Part shown: positions 38,001 to 42,258 of the stretch, in pieces
Layout of the letters: the number at the start of each line of letters is the position of its first letter
Position numbering within the stretch: position 1 is the first letter of the stretch
Source: Apoda limacodes
Taxonomy: Eukaryota; Arthropoda; Insecta; Lepidoptera; Limacodidae
Assembly: GCA_946406115.1 (NCBI GenBank)
Contig: OX291547.1
Span: 13,025,001-13,089,000, forward strand
Direction: 5' to 3'
DNA length: 64,000 nt
Program-made: the position numbers and the translations under genes
The notes under the pieces: generated by a model
Told to the model about the DNA's origin: nothing
Database searches by the model: none
What the model saw: only the letters and a program-made list of their open reading frames with translations

Positions 38001-40976
38001 CTAGTTATAAATATTTCGATACTCTTTTGCGTCAAAAGCATATATAAATTTCTATCAAATAAATTACTCAGTGGCTACATTTTTTTTGTTTTAACTTAGT
38101 GTTGGTTAGTCCACAGTCCTACTTGAACATTAGCCTGCCGTACCTTTAATTACCAAGTGTTATCTAAACAGAGTAACAAATTATATTGCTATTGTTATCT
38201 GCATAAGTGATAGGTACATTTATTGTTTTAGTATGTCAGTTATTTTGTTAAGGCTTCCTTTATTGTGACAAATTAACAATTTGAATTAGAATTTTAATTG
38301 GCCACTAAACATGAGGTAAGATTTCAGCCCGAGCAATAACTGACGAGTAGGGCATGAATATCGGAATCTCGGAATAGCGAAATCCCGGAATCTCGGAACG
38401 TAAAGTCCGATATTATAATTCCGATACTGAGTAGTCCAATATCGGAATTAGTCAAATATTGTTTAAATTTTAAAATAAGACGTAAACGGTGCCAGCCGGC
38501 GCTCCATTGTGCGGGCGATTTGATGTTGTCTCACTACCTTCTGATTGAGCTGCTAAATCGTTACAGAATGCTATTACAGCTTTCGTTCTTTTTTCCATCA
38601 AAGTCCTACAAACTGTCATACAGCACCCAGTACATTCACGAACAGGCACGTGGCTAATTAGTATAAATAGTAAAACTATAAAATATTAGGGCTCAGCGCC
38701 GCACACACTTAATATTTGGGGTCACGAGCCATAGATTCGGCGCTACTGCTAACAAAGGGCGAAGACGAGAGAATTGAAAGGCAAATCTACACTTCGTACA
38801 ACGTCGCCTCGCCTTGAACGACTTTCGTACTTCGTTAGTTATTGTCCCCGAGTCAAAGGGAGGCAGTCTCCAGATTTTTTGACTGATGTCTTGAATACGA
38901 CTTACTACATTAAATATAGTATATAGCAGACACAATATTGAAATTCGTGTTCAGTAAACTTGAGAAGCAAAACACATTATCTTAAATCATGTCTCGCTAT
39001 GAACTTGCAAACCTTAATACAAAAGATGACAATTAATAGCAGTAGTGCCATTCCTACCTTTATAATTTCTATAGTTTCTATTGGCTTCAAAAGGCGACAA
39101 TTTTTTCAAACCAACGAGTAAAAAAGTATATAATGCGTATGCATGTCCTTAACCTCAAATATAATGCAAACCCTGTATGCACTAGAGCCGTTATAGAAAC
39201 AAAGACTATGTTGAGGTAGATTTATTACTTTCCAATTAAAGTAACTAACTACCGAACCACTACAAGGTGTGATATGACTTTTGACCAAGAATTTGAGAAC
39301 ATCTAATAAAATAGGAAGGCCTTGCTTGTGGACACTAATTTTTACCTTTTTGAAATTATAATAGCTTATTAACTTGTATGCGACAAAACCGGAAGGAGGG
39401 ATTAGTGTATATATAACATGCGTACAGAGCGTTTTTAGTATACATAAGTTTTGCCTTAGTGTTAAAAGTAAGTTTGTTTTTCGTCAGCTGGATATTTTTG
39501 ATGCATTGTCCGAAGTTTGCTTTTGCTGAAATGCTAGAAGACTTTAATTTATTGAGAATGCATTATCAAATTTCTCTTTTAAACACATGTACATAATGTT
39601 ACTAAATAAGTATTTTCGTTCGATTTGTTTCCAATTGTATTTTTTTAAAGATGATTTTGAGTTTTTTTGTTTAATTAGTAGCAGAAGAGTATCGTAGTGG
39701 AGGAGTTTCTATGAACGCATTATGAAGAAAAGAGGTGCTTTTCTAAATAATAAATAAATAGTACAGGATAAGTAGTTTTATTATCTTGTTAATTTTCTTT
39801 CAATTTTTGACTAAGTATTTTAGTGATTTTATTTCAGAAGGTAATGTTAATTTGGATTTTGTTCATAGGTTGTGATATTTTTTAAATATATTTATCGAAA
39901 TGGTTTACAGTTTTATGTTTTTTTTTATAGTTTAATCACAGAAGTAGTTTTATTTTATGTTGATTGCAAAAAGAAATTAATTTAAAACATCTTGTATCTC
40001 ATACAACTTTATGAAAAATATGTTCAATTCCGATATTAGTATCGGAATCCCGATATTAAAATCTAATATCGGAATTGAAACCCCGATATTACATGCCAAA
40101 CTGACGAGTGTCATACAAAATTTTTCAACACAATTGCAATTTGAAAAATAAAATAAAAATCATTACAACGCAACACATTATGTATACTCAAATATATTAT
40201 TGTAGTGATAATTTTATGGACCCAAAACTTGGTTGTTTACTGCTGAATAAATAATTCACAGAGCGTTCTAATAAATGGACTGAGATAGAAGATTTTCCAC
40301 CTACCTCTGATGTGAAAAACTCTATTGCGTCATTATCATATATCGTTATTTACTGTATGCACGTAAGCATATATAAATTTACCAAATGACAATAAATGAT
40401 TATTAACCAGGGATTTTACTCATATGGTATTGTAGTAGGTATAGAACTATCTTATAACAATTATTAAATAACCAGGGTATTTACTCATATGGTATTGTAG
40501 TAGGTATGGAACTATAGTATAACAATTAATTTAAGAAAAACTCTTGTTAGGTAATTAAAGCAACATATATTTTATATATTTTTGCGCTTATGTTTAACAG
40601 TCAGAGATACCTACACGATAATAACGTGTTTTGGGTAGCGAAATGTTTTTTAGCTATAGATATTTAAGGCAATGCGGTTGGTTTGGAAAAATGCGTCAAG
40701 TTCACCGTAACATTTAGTACCTACTTTTTAGTGAAATACACTGCTAAGTAACTATATGTATATACTGAAATGCATATACAAAGGAACTGACCGGGACGAT
40801 GGCGAGTTCCAAGAGGAAAGGCTGGGTGTTGACGACGTGAAGTCGTCTTCTTTCTTTCGTCCGCCGTGCTCCTTGTAGTCGCGGAAACAGCGCTTGCACC
40901 GCGTAGGCCATCGCACCTGAGGGTGGAACCCCAGTGGACACAGCGGGTCGCCCTTAGCCAGAGGAAAGTGATGCAT
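277..40976 (-). CDS. SOGA/MTCL-family coiled-coil protein, 42 coding exons, complete
   Basis: A complete coding sequence of 42 exons, 7,254 bases and about 2,417 residues; each exon is listed separately below. The ATG at 40,976 has an in-frame upstream TGA four codons before it and A at -3. The stop is TAA at 277-279. Family evidence is strong and spread along the protein: exon 8 (LMDENEDMKKELRDLEEEIE), exon 9 (RRELEQTIKNCRVLSFKLKK), exon 14 (EGISDEEDPAELRLLLELNE), exons 31-32 (ARVAGLATRMELAWHKER) and exon 34 (LLELRDAHAKLRTANEKLRR) all match the vertebrate SOGA1/SOGA3/MTCL1 pattern from memory. That family cross-links or stabilises microtubules, and cytoskeletal or cortical localisation is inferred. 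The protein is longer than the vertebrate members (roughly 900-1,900 residues) because of the insert in exon 12 and the long coiled coil of exons 15-29. No signal peptide or membrane span is seen. Splice sites are inferred by eye and alternative isoforms are possible. Confidence 0.88.
340..1199 (-). other. Gene 1 last intron
   Basis: AT-rich intron between exons 41 and 42. Plus-strand short frames here show no family resemblance. I see no recognisable element. Confidence 0.6.
1200..1313 (-). CDS. Gene 1 exon 41
   Basis: Residues 2360-2397, Pro/Thr/Arg-rich, ending TLPRASPLLTKL. The donor CTG|GTACTA is weak. Reading through gives about 17 more codons and then a stop, a possible alternative C terminus. 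Confidence 0.68.
1661..1765 (-). CDS. Gene 1 exon 40
   Basis: Residues 2325-2359: AGSKRDLRGRLSDMFSRKGQ, a basic amphipathic segment. The acceptor TTTTTAAG|GGTTCAG is picked because the next AG gives a stop. Confidence 0.8.
2366..2528 (-). CDS. Gene 1 exon 39: GLFGKLKKLTKS basic motif
   Basis: Residues 2270-2324: KKKKKGLFGKLKKLTKSRSI, then an acidic-hydrophobic stretch. The KK(K)GxFGKLKKLTKS-type motif recurs in the tails of SOGA/MTCL proteins and similar cytoskeletal scaffolds (from memory). Confidence 0.85.
2728..2837 (-). CDS. Gene 1 exon 38
   Basis: Residues 2234-2270, containing SVDESSVSSMQSLEGVDDAR. No domain recognised. Donor AG|GTCAGT leaves two bases. Confidence 0.8.
2958..3072 (-). 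CDS. Gene 1 exon 37
   Basis: Residues 2195-2233, Ser/Thr/Pro/Arg-rich (SVTPARTPSRAPSLKKRSVS). This is a likely phosphorylation-rich basic tail region. Confidence 0.82.
3533..3702 (+). mobile_element. 5'-truncated non-LTR retrotransposon tail, copy 1
   Basis: It begins TCTAAGGACTACAGTATGG, continues through the GGGTCGGCAACGCGCGAG and GTTGCAAGCGTCCATAG blocks, and ends TAGTGGTAT plus poly-A. The same tail closes the longer LINE fragment at 14,003-14,554, so this is a short 5'-truncated copy inserted in the intron between exons 36 and 37. Confidence 0.75.
4190..5195 (+). repeat. Dispersed element with internal tandem blocks
   Basis: It starts near TGCCCGCGACTTCGTACACG and ends near AGTCTCTAGACTCAGTAGC, boundaries typical of a very common lepidopteran repeat. 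Between them, about seven diverged copies of a CATCCCCTATTTTnCCCTT / GGGGATGATTTTCGCAAAAT block recur, at about 4,275, 4,390, 4,525, 4,610, 4,800, 4,930 and 5,065, often followed by TTAGTGCTCGCCTACG. The element class is uncertain. Confidence 0.6.
5554..5720 (-). CDS. Gene 1 exon 36
   Basis: Residues 2140-2195. A Ser/Arg and Gly/Ala-rich start leads to RLRRLTDELRASRIAERQRR. It is very GC-rich, so several frames are open; this one is chosen by phase with exons 35 and 37 and by the helix. Confidence 0.84.
5883..5908 (+). repeat. ATGGT microsatellite
   Basis: A short run of GTATG/ATGGT units in the intron between exons 35 and 36. Confidence 0.5.
6247..6387 (-). CDS. Gene 1 exon 35
   Basis: Residues 2093-2139: DDDRVITQLLETIDDLMKQS, then a Pro-rich stretch with two PPxP-like runs. 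Donor AGG|GTAAAT. Confidence 0.84.
7362..7514 (-). CDS. Gene 1 exon 34: second SOGA core
   Basis: Residues 2042-2092: CDLLELRDAHAKLRTANEKL, then an Arg/Asp-rich helix. This is a strongly conserved SOGA segment. Open frames on the opposite strand are composition artefacts of this GC-rich exon. Confidence 0.89.
7947..8045 (-). CDS. Gene 1 exon 33: second SOGA core
   Basis: Residues 2009-2041: VEREREKERLDMKRRIEQLK, which continues the family block after 'LFE'. It is 33 codons, both phases 0. Confidence 0.87.
8487..8642 (-). CDS. Gene 1 exon 32: second SOGA core
   Basis: Residues 1957-2008, containing SGRARVAGLATRMELAWHKE, then LLQETSTLARDLRQTLFE, nearly identical to vertebrate SOGA by recall. 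The donor is GAG|GTCAAT, weaker than average. Confidence 0.9.
9621..9785 (-). CDS. Gene 1 exon 31: second SOGA core
   Basis: Residues 1902-1956: EEYRSRMAALEQQVTCLEDE, then ELVSERSAAEVRLAEMQSRL. This is the diagnostic second conserved SOGA coiled-coil region. Confidence 0.9.
10197..10328 (-). CDS. Gene 1 exon 30, followed by a GC donor
   Basis: Residues 1858-1901: RFKRERDNYKQMLDAAQKT, then a Lys/Ser-rich linker ending SISSTDE. The donor is GAG|GCAAGT, a GC-AG intron with an otherwise consensus donor. The reading frame requires it. Confidence 0.82.
10414..10635 (-). CDS. Gene 1 exon 29
   Basis: Residues 1784-1857, coiled coil ending TKMWYDGQMNTMRDELKSLQ. This resembles the SOGA block 'WYD.Q...LKDEL..LQ'. 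Confidence 0.86.
11087..11245 (-). CDS. Gene 1 exon 28
   Basis: Residues 1731-1783, with SLQERLCGGGWEVERAR, then RMAAKLEQREKELRTAHDQR. A Gly-rich kink interrupts the coiled coil. Base composition is GC-rich relative to the surroundings. Reading frames on the opposite strand here are shadows. Confidence 0.83.
11517..11631 (-). CDS. Gene 1 exon 27
   Basis: Residues 1692-1730, coiled coil of Gln/Leu/Lys character. Frame is kept with exon 26 by the single leading A. Confidence 0.82.
12177..12303 (-). CDS. Gene 1 exon 26
   Basis: Residues 1650-1692, coiled coil (EYEELTGKYEILEEEHVVTK). Acceptor ATTAAG has a weak pyrimidine tract. Donor GG|GTAAAC. Confidence 0.8.
12379..12550 (-). CDS. Gene 1 exon 25
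   Basis: Residues 1593-1650, coiled coil with a short SSGAGA flexible spot. Donor A|GTTAGT. Confidence 0.83.
12623..12940 (-). CDS. Gene 1 exon 24
   Basis: Residues 1487-1592, a long coiled coil ending ATYWENKASELDTDLQ. That end resembles the SOGA segment 'YWEKK.SELE.DL'. Confidence 0.86.
13188..13412 (-). CDS. Gene 1 exon 23
   Basis: Residues 1412-1486, coiled coil of 75 codons. Acceptor AAATCAG, donor CTG|GTACCT. Read-through soon leaves the heptad pattern. Confidence 0.84.
13898..14002 (+). mobile_element. Non-LTR retrotransposon tail, copy 2
   Basis: The last ~100 bases of the same LINE family (GGGTCGGCAACG to GCTTGTTTGCC), ending in a 10-A tract. It abuts the larger copy at 14,003 head to tail, so one copy apparently inserted at or next to the tail of another. 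Confidence 0.7.
14003..14554 (+). pseudogene. 5'-truncated LINE, C-terminal end of ORF2
   Basis: It encodes the end of a retrotransposon ORF2, open over 13,984-14,490: VRPHMEYCCHLWAGAP, then QRRAVRIVDD, then FLPRTLKLWNELPAKVF. This is the usual post-reverse-transcriptase region of CR1/Jockey-lineage LINEs. The 3' end is a GTAT plus 14-A tail. The reverse transcriptase and endonuclease domains are absent (5' truncation), so it cannot move by itself. It sits in the intron between exons 22 and 23 of gene 1, in the opposite orientation to the gene. Confidence 0.85.
14640..14945 (+). repeat. Dispersed repeat, RTE-like 3' region
   Basis: It starts with GATTTTGCCAGCGGCTCTGC and ends ATTGGTCCAGCCGTTTGAGC, then ...CCTTTATAACATTAGTGTG. 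The same start and end pieces recur at 58,430-58,725. The 'CCAGCGGCTTCGCCCGC ... GGTCCAGCCGTTTGAGCGTG' pattern is abundant in insect genomes; an RTE-type assignment is a guess. Confidence 0.55.
15074..15199 (-). CDS. Gene 1 exon 22
   Basis: Residues 1370-1411, coiled coil (KISELEKKLKDSEDKCKRLD). The next intron carries the LINE fragment at 14,003. Confidence 0.84.
15397..15623 (+). mobile_element. Diverged SINE copy (plus)
   Basis: It shares blocks with the SINE at 63,089-63,339, in the opposite orientation: GAGTATGGGTGTGTTGGAG, then a poly-A-rich middle, then GCTTAGTTTGGGACCAAATG. The tRNA-like head is badly eroded. Confidence 0.55.
15801..15961 (-). CDS. Gene 1 exon 21
   Basis: Residues 1316-1369, a very regular Lys/Glu/Asp coiled coil (KEIDTKDKEIDKLKKQVDN). 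Acceptor TTTTACAG, donor GAG|GTAAAG. Confidence 0.84.
16032..16355 (-). CDS. Gene 1 exon 20
   Basis: Residues 1208-1316. GELYVIMKNAGLSTQEIN is followed by about 90 residues of Lys/Glu/Asn coiled coil. Donor A|GTAAGT. Confidence 0.85.
16782..16935 (-). CDS. Gene 1 exon 19
   Basis: Residues 1157-1208. A coiled coil is interrupted by a basic-Pro segment, AIKSFRPRTPKKLTDI, then LQMKKMVEELESEIG. The basic-Pro patch is a plausible microtubule-contact segment, but that is speculative. Confidence 0.84.
17010..17255 (-). CDS. Gene 1 exon 18
   Basis: Residues 1075-1156, a Lys/Glu/Asn-rich coiled coil with a short break around RKVRFGAEVTKKD. Confidence 0.85.
17461..17608 (-). CDS. Gene 1 exon 17
   Basis: Residues 1025-1074, a Gln/Glu/Leu heptad coiled coil. 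Its first base completes the Lys codon from exon 16. Confidence 0.85.
17731..17855 (-). CDS. Gene 1 exon 16
   Basis: Residues 984-1025, coiled coil (LEDEIDELRKKLIEKERDCE). Donor AA|GTAAGT leaves two bases for exon 17. Confidence 0.85.
17968..18150 (-). CDS. Gene 1 exon 15
   Basis: Residues 923-983. The coiled coil ESAVLRRKVEELEQDRDTLK directly continues the SOGA signature and is followed by a Ser/Thr/Asn-rich hinge. Confidence 0.86.
18264..18391 (-). CDS. Gene 1 exon 14: SOGA signature
   Basis: Residues 880-922. RKLSPTPPSNRL is followed by DEGISDEEDPAELRLLLELN, a near-verbatim SOGA/MTCL signature. Acceptor TTTTTAG, donor CAG|GTGTTT. Confidence 0.9.
19401..19491 (-). CDS. Gene 1 exon 13
   Basis: Residues 850-880, with DDNESLLLQLKKMATKAR. 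This matches the conserved SOGA segment 'ENDALMLQLRKMA.K'. It leaves one base, which exon 14 completes to Ser. Confidence 0.87.
19658..20434 (-). CDS. Gene 1 exon 12: large exon with periodic QT motifs
   Basis: Residues 591-849, the largest exon of the gene (259 codons). It opens with ATRYRERNE, continuing the SOGA coiled coil. It then becomes polar and low-complexity, with recurring Q-T motifs at about residues 664, 678, 701, 712, 724, 735 and 747, and ends Ser/Pro-rich (SESPPLSPDKAS). The donor is GCA|GTAAGA. Read-through beyond it stays open for 46 codons but is intronic in character. Most of the exon has no counterpart I recognise in vertebrate SOGA proteins. Confidence 0.85.
21528..21670 (-). 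repeat. Diverged tRNA-like repeat, also at 46,320
   Basis: CATGCCAGGTTTGAACCTCC resembles an inverted box B, followed by CCACTCAGGACAC. The order of blocks matches 46,320-46,460 (GTCTCAAACCTCCACTACTT, then AGGACGCAAGGTGAAA), so both are members of one SINE-like family. Confidence 0.5.
21898..22029 (-). CDS. Gene 1 exon 11: SOGA core
   Basis: Residues 547-590, with EDPAQLLRDLQDSLEREADL, a conserved SOGA block. The donor is weak (GAG|GTTAAA), but any continuation meets TAA two codons later, so splicing must occur at or before this point. Confidence 0.83.
22345..22434 (+). mobile_element. Non-LTR retrotransposon tail, copy 3
   Basis: About 90 bases: GTTGCAAGCGTCCATAGGCTG to GCTTGCTTGCCACTTTAGGG, then TATAAAAAAAAG. 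It lies in the intron between exons 10 and 11. Confidence 0.7.
22607..22792 (-). CDS. Gene 1 exon 10: SOGA core
   Basis: Residues 485-546. The coiled coil RIKELEQEVSRSNEVALRLQ breaks into a Pro-rich linker (GQPPANLKKHQPPADG). Base composition is much richer in GC than the neighbouring introns. Confidence 0.88.
22972..23006. repeat. (TA)n microsatellite
   Basis: About 17 TA units in the intron between exons 9 and 10. Confidence 0.9.
23353..23506 (-). CDS. Gene 1 exon 9: SOGA core
   Basis: Residues 433-484, containing REDQADEYSSLRRELEQT, then NCRVLSFKLKKTERK. This corresponds to the vertebrate block 'LRRELE.A.K.CRILQYRLRKAERR'. Confidence 0.9.
24113..24276 (-). CDS. Gene 1 exon 8: SOGA core
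   Basis: Residues 379-433, with LCEELMDENEDMKKELRDLE followed by EEIEEMQDNFR. This is one of the best-conserved blocks of the SOGA/MTCL family and the main basis for the family call. Confidence 0.9.
24535..24789 (-). CDS. Gene 1 exon 7: first SOGA coiled coil
   Basis: Residues 294-378, a continuous heptad coiled coil (EQIDSLKQEIDLLKK and onward) that opens the SOGA core. It is 85 codons with both phases 0. Confidence 0.88.
25338..25670 (-). repeat. Decayed tandem copies of gene 1 exon 6
   Basis: Three stretches resemble the exon 6 and donor region: around 25,341-25,380 (CGTCATCGGACGTC), 25,434-25,535 (AAGTTAACGTCGACGAGT, then TTATCGGACGTCTCAGCGAGG) and 25,601-25,670 (CTGGTTAACGTCGACGGCC). 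In the middle copy deletions shift the frame. In the last copy the donor GT has become AT (CCAG|ATAACA). They look like tandem exon duplications that lost function. Confidence 0.65.
25748..25900 (-). CDS. Gene 1 exon 6
   Basis: Residues 243-293. A Ser-rich basic stretch is followed by an acidic EETSDDE and a Thr-rich tail ending in VDVNQ. Donor CAG|GTGAGA. Decayed copies of this exon lie just downstream at 25,338-25,670 (see that entry). Confidence 0.8.
26414..26572 (-). CDS. Gene 1 exon 5
   Basis: Residues 190-242, highly charged (Lys/Glu/Arg/Ser), with no recognised motif. The first codon is ATG directly after the TTTTCAG acceptor. It is in frame with the upstream exons, so it is probably internal, but it could serve as a start in a shorter isoform. 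Confidence 0.77.
27324..27470 (-). mobile_element. Non-LTR retrotransposon tail, copy 4 (minus), with a plus fragment alongside
   Basis: A minus-strand copy (TATACCACTAAGGTGGCAAAC to CTTGCAACACC to AATCTAATCTC). A short plus-strand piece of the same tail follows at 27,494-27,528 (GGCCGTAAACTTGTCTGCC). The two lie convergently. Confidence 0.65.
28187..28373 (+). repeat. 187 bp repeat, copy A of a close pair
   Basis: GAACGGCATTCCCCCTGCTT to TTATTTAAGTCAGTTAACC, then CAAGTGAC. A second copy lies 1.26 kb downstream at 29,450 in the same orientation and same intron (exons 4-5). Confidence 0.75.
29450..29620 (+). repeat. ~170 bp repeat, copy B of a close pair
   Basis: Direct copy of 28,187-28,373 with small deletions. 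A central ~60 bases (AAAAGTTCTAAGTTAATCTG and onward) is almost identical. Either a local duplication or two insertions of the same short element. Confidence 0.75.
30468..30595 (-). CDS. Gene 1 exon 4
   Basis: Residues 147-189, Pro/Ser/Thr-rich, then a basic SLAERVRKVTGG segment. The donor CAA|GTGAGT is used here. A second good donor (AAG|GTAACT) about 21 bases earlier could also be used in frame. Confidence 0.75.
31301..31444 (-). CDS. Gene 1 exon 3
   Basis: Residues 99-147, disordered, containing SLKLPKRRFTGPLPN. Two AG acceptors lie 13 bases apart (after 31,457 and after 31,444). Only the inner one keeps frame with exon 2; the outer one gives an immediate TGA. Confidence 0.72.
32173..32282 (-). 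CDS. Gene 1 exon 2
   Basis: Residues 62-99, Gly/Ser-rich and probably disordered. The acceptor TTTCACAG and donor G|GTAAAT preserve frame with exon 1, 8.5 kb upstream. Confidence 0.75.
33400..33625. repeat. Hairpin-forming inverted repeat
   Basis: Two arms of about 95 bases (33,400-33,494 and 33,531-33,625) in opposite orientation around a ~36-base loop. Shared cores are GTGACATGCATTGTCC / GGACAATGCATGTCAAAG and AAAAAATGTGTAGAAT / ATTCTACACATTTTTT. It is probably a fold-back MITE in intron 1 of gene 1. Confidence 0.75.
34911..35000 (+). repeat. Dispersed lepidopteran repeat fragment
   Basis: TTAGGGTTCTGTAAAAGTAA, then AACCCTTATAGGATCACTTTG and TGTCTCTCTGTCTGTCGCGA. The same pattern recurs at 51,729-51,800 and weakly at 45,569-45,635. 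Confidence 0.5.
35030..35090. repeat. AT-only palindrome
   Basis: Near-perfect palindrome of TAATTATAATTATAATTATA type, followed by its complement. Within intron 1. Confidence 0.6.
35586..35990 (+). repeat. Tandem repeat, unit ~105 bp, about four copies
   Basis: Units start at about 35,611, 35,701, 35,803 and 35,909 with GATCTATTATTTCTGT-like sequence. They run through ATAGTTACGGAGATATAGCC and TTCCTAGTTTGACATCT-like blocks and end near TTAAGATCTTGAT. Moderate divergence between units. Confidence 0.8.
36058..36105 (+). repeat. CA-rich microsatellite
   Basis: Interrupted CA repeat directly downstream of the 105 bp array. Confidence 0.75.
36283..36547. mobile_element. hAT-type MITE, copy 1 (265 bp)
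   Basis: Inverted ends CAGGGCTGTAGCTA and TAGCTACGGCCCTG. It is flanked by a perfect 8-base target duplication CATAGATC (36,275-36,282 and 36,548-36,555). The 8-base duplication and end sequence are those of the hAT superfamily. No coding capacity. Very similar to 60,125-60,394. Confidence 0.9.
38348..40100. mobile_element. hAT-like element, 1.75 kb, 8-base TSD CTGACGAG
   Basis: Left end TAGGGCATGAATATCGG and right end CCCCGATATTACATGCCAAA are imperfect inverted repeats rich in ATATCGG motifs. Both sides carry the 8-base duplication CTGACGAG (38,340-38,347 and 40,101-40,108). No intact transposase. A minus-strand frame near 38,480-38,650 stays open for about 70 codons but matches nothing I recognise. 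It lies in intron 1 of gene 1. Confidence 0.8.
40401..40528 (+). repeat. Two-unit tandem duplication
   Basis: Two ~64 bp copies containing ACTCATATGGTATTGTAGTAGG are nearly identical and adjacent, so they are recent. Confidence 0.8.
40792..40976 (-). CDS. Gene 1 exon 1: N-terminal Cys/His motif
   Basis: Residues 1-62. It holds Cys13, Cys27-x2-Cys30 and His37 within CPLGFHPQVRWPTRCKRCF, a spacing like the N-terminal Cys/His motif of MPRIP/outspread proteins, followed by an acidic-basic stretch and a Ser-rich stretch. The donor CG|GTCAGT leaves two bases, which exon 2 completes to Arg. Confidence 0.8.
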
Positions 40977-41469
40977 TCTCACTGCACTTCACTACAAACT
41001 ATCGCGAATGCACTTCACAAAAACGAAATACTATAAAATGTATACAATGCAAATTCCAGTTACAATAATTCACTTGTGAAAATTAAATACTCCTTTTGCA
41101 TTCTGTTTAGTGTAGAGTTTTTGAAAAGAAGTCTAAGCTGGCGCAAATCGCCCTCCCTATCCCTAATCCCTATTTTTACGTTTTAATGGAATGAACTTTA
41201 TAACGTTACACGTGTAGATATAACAGCGCTCTCCGGCGCAACGACTTATAGATCTTCACAATGCTATCTTCAAAAAACAGTAGCAATAAAAATATCCCAC
41301 TGCTAGCACTGAACCGGGTGACCTAATTCGGCAGCAAACTGAATATTCCTCAATCTATGCGCGCGTTTACAAAACTACTATAATCATGAGAAATATTTGT
41401 TTATATTTCGAGAACTCGGTGTATAAACGTCACGGTCGATTTTAAGTGTGCGTATAGCGTTATAAAATT

Positions 41470-41640
41470 GAGTAAAGTATGCGGATGGGATGTTCAACGC
41501 AGCGCAGGCGGCGAGCCGGCGGCGCTCTACGGACTGCTTGCGGATCGGGCAGCTCGCCAACTCCCGGCGTACGAGTGGTGCGCGCCCGCTGAGCCACTTA
41601 TTCTCTATTACCTACACCACATGCTGCTGAAAGACGGACC
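41470..41640 (-). promoter_or_regulatory. GC-rich upstream region of gene 1
   Basis: An island of CpG-rich sequence about 500-660 bases upstream of the gene 1 ATG in an otherwise AT-rich stretch. It is a candidate promoter or noncoding first exon. A 65-codon plus-strand frame across it is probably a composition effect. No TATA box or initiator could be fixed. Confidence 0.3.
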
Positions 41641-42053
41641 GTGTTCACTCTTTACGAAAATATAACACAGTCGCTAATAAAATACGTGGATCGCTGCCGA
41701 CGCAACGCAATCATCACAAGCTTGCATTTTGTTTATGTTACGACATTTTGTCTGCTTATTTCGATTCTCAGGGACTTTAGGAAAAAAAATGGTCAAGTCC
41801 CAGTCAAAACCACGCTTAATGCGTAATGTGCAGGCACGCATAATGCAAATGTTGCATTAGGTATGCGTGCATGCACGTAGTGATAGTTGAAAAAAATTAT
41901 GAAAACACATTTATTAGAAGAAAGTTACAGGAGCGGATTGGTTGAATACAATACATCGCTAATTTGAATGTATGGGGAGATATTGTAGGTCACTCTACTA
42001 CTCCACGGTAAATACATAGAGAGGTTATTAGATTAACTACTTACCTATATCCC

Positions 42054-42245
42054 TCGCAGCCTCGTTGGTAGTGTAGCCAGCAGAGGGTGTGGGTTCGATT
42101 CCCGCGCTGGACAAACATTTATGTCATTATATAATCATTTATGTCATTATATAATCATTTATGTTTGTCTTGAGTCTGGGTGTATTAATGTATGATATGT
42201 ACATATCCACAAAATCCACAAATAATACATATTCACAAAAAAAAA
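42054..42245 (+). mobile_element. tRNA-derived SINE (plus)
   Basis: Head CCTCGCAGCCTCGTTGGTAG (box A-like) and GGTTCGATTCCCGC (box B), then ACAAACATTTATGT, TTGTCTTGAGTCTGGGTGTA and an AT-rich tail. A small internal duplication of CATTTATGTCATTATATAAT is present. Same family as 63,089-63,339. Confidence 0.8.
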
Positions 42246-42258
42246 AGTGACTGACGGA

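Noticed and set aside
38480..38650. Minus-strand open stretch with RECTGCCMTVCRTLMEKR and onward (~70 codons)
   Set aside because: No ATG, no clear partner exons, and it lies within the borders of the hAT-like element. I could not match it to a BED finger or transposase. Kept only as a remark.
41468..41665. Plus-strand 65-codon frame (MSKVCGWDVQRSAG...)
   Set aside because: It falls in a GC-rich patch upstream of gene 1, has no recognisable motif and no supporting neighbouring exons. More likely promoter or noncoding exon sequence.
42054..42125. Possible tRNA gene
   Set aside because: Box A and B are present, but it continues into the SINE body shared with other copies and a stable cloverleaf is not evident.
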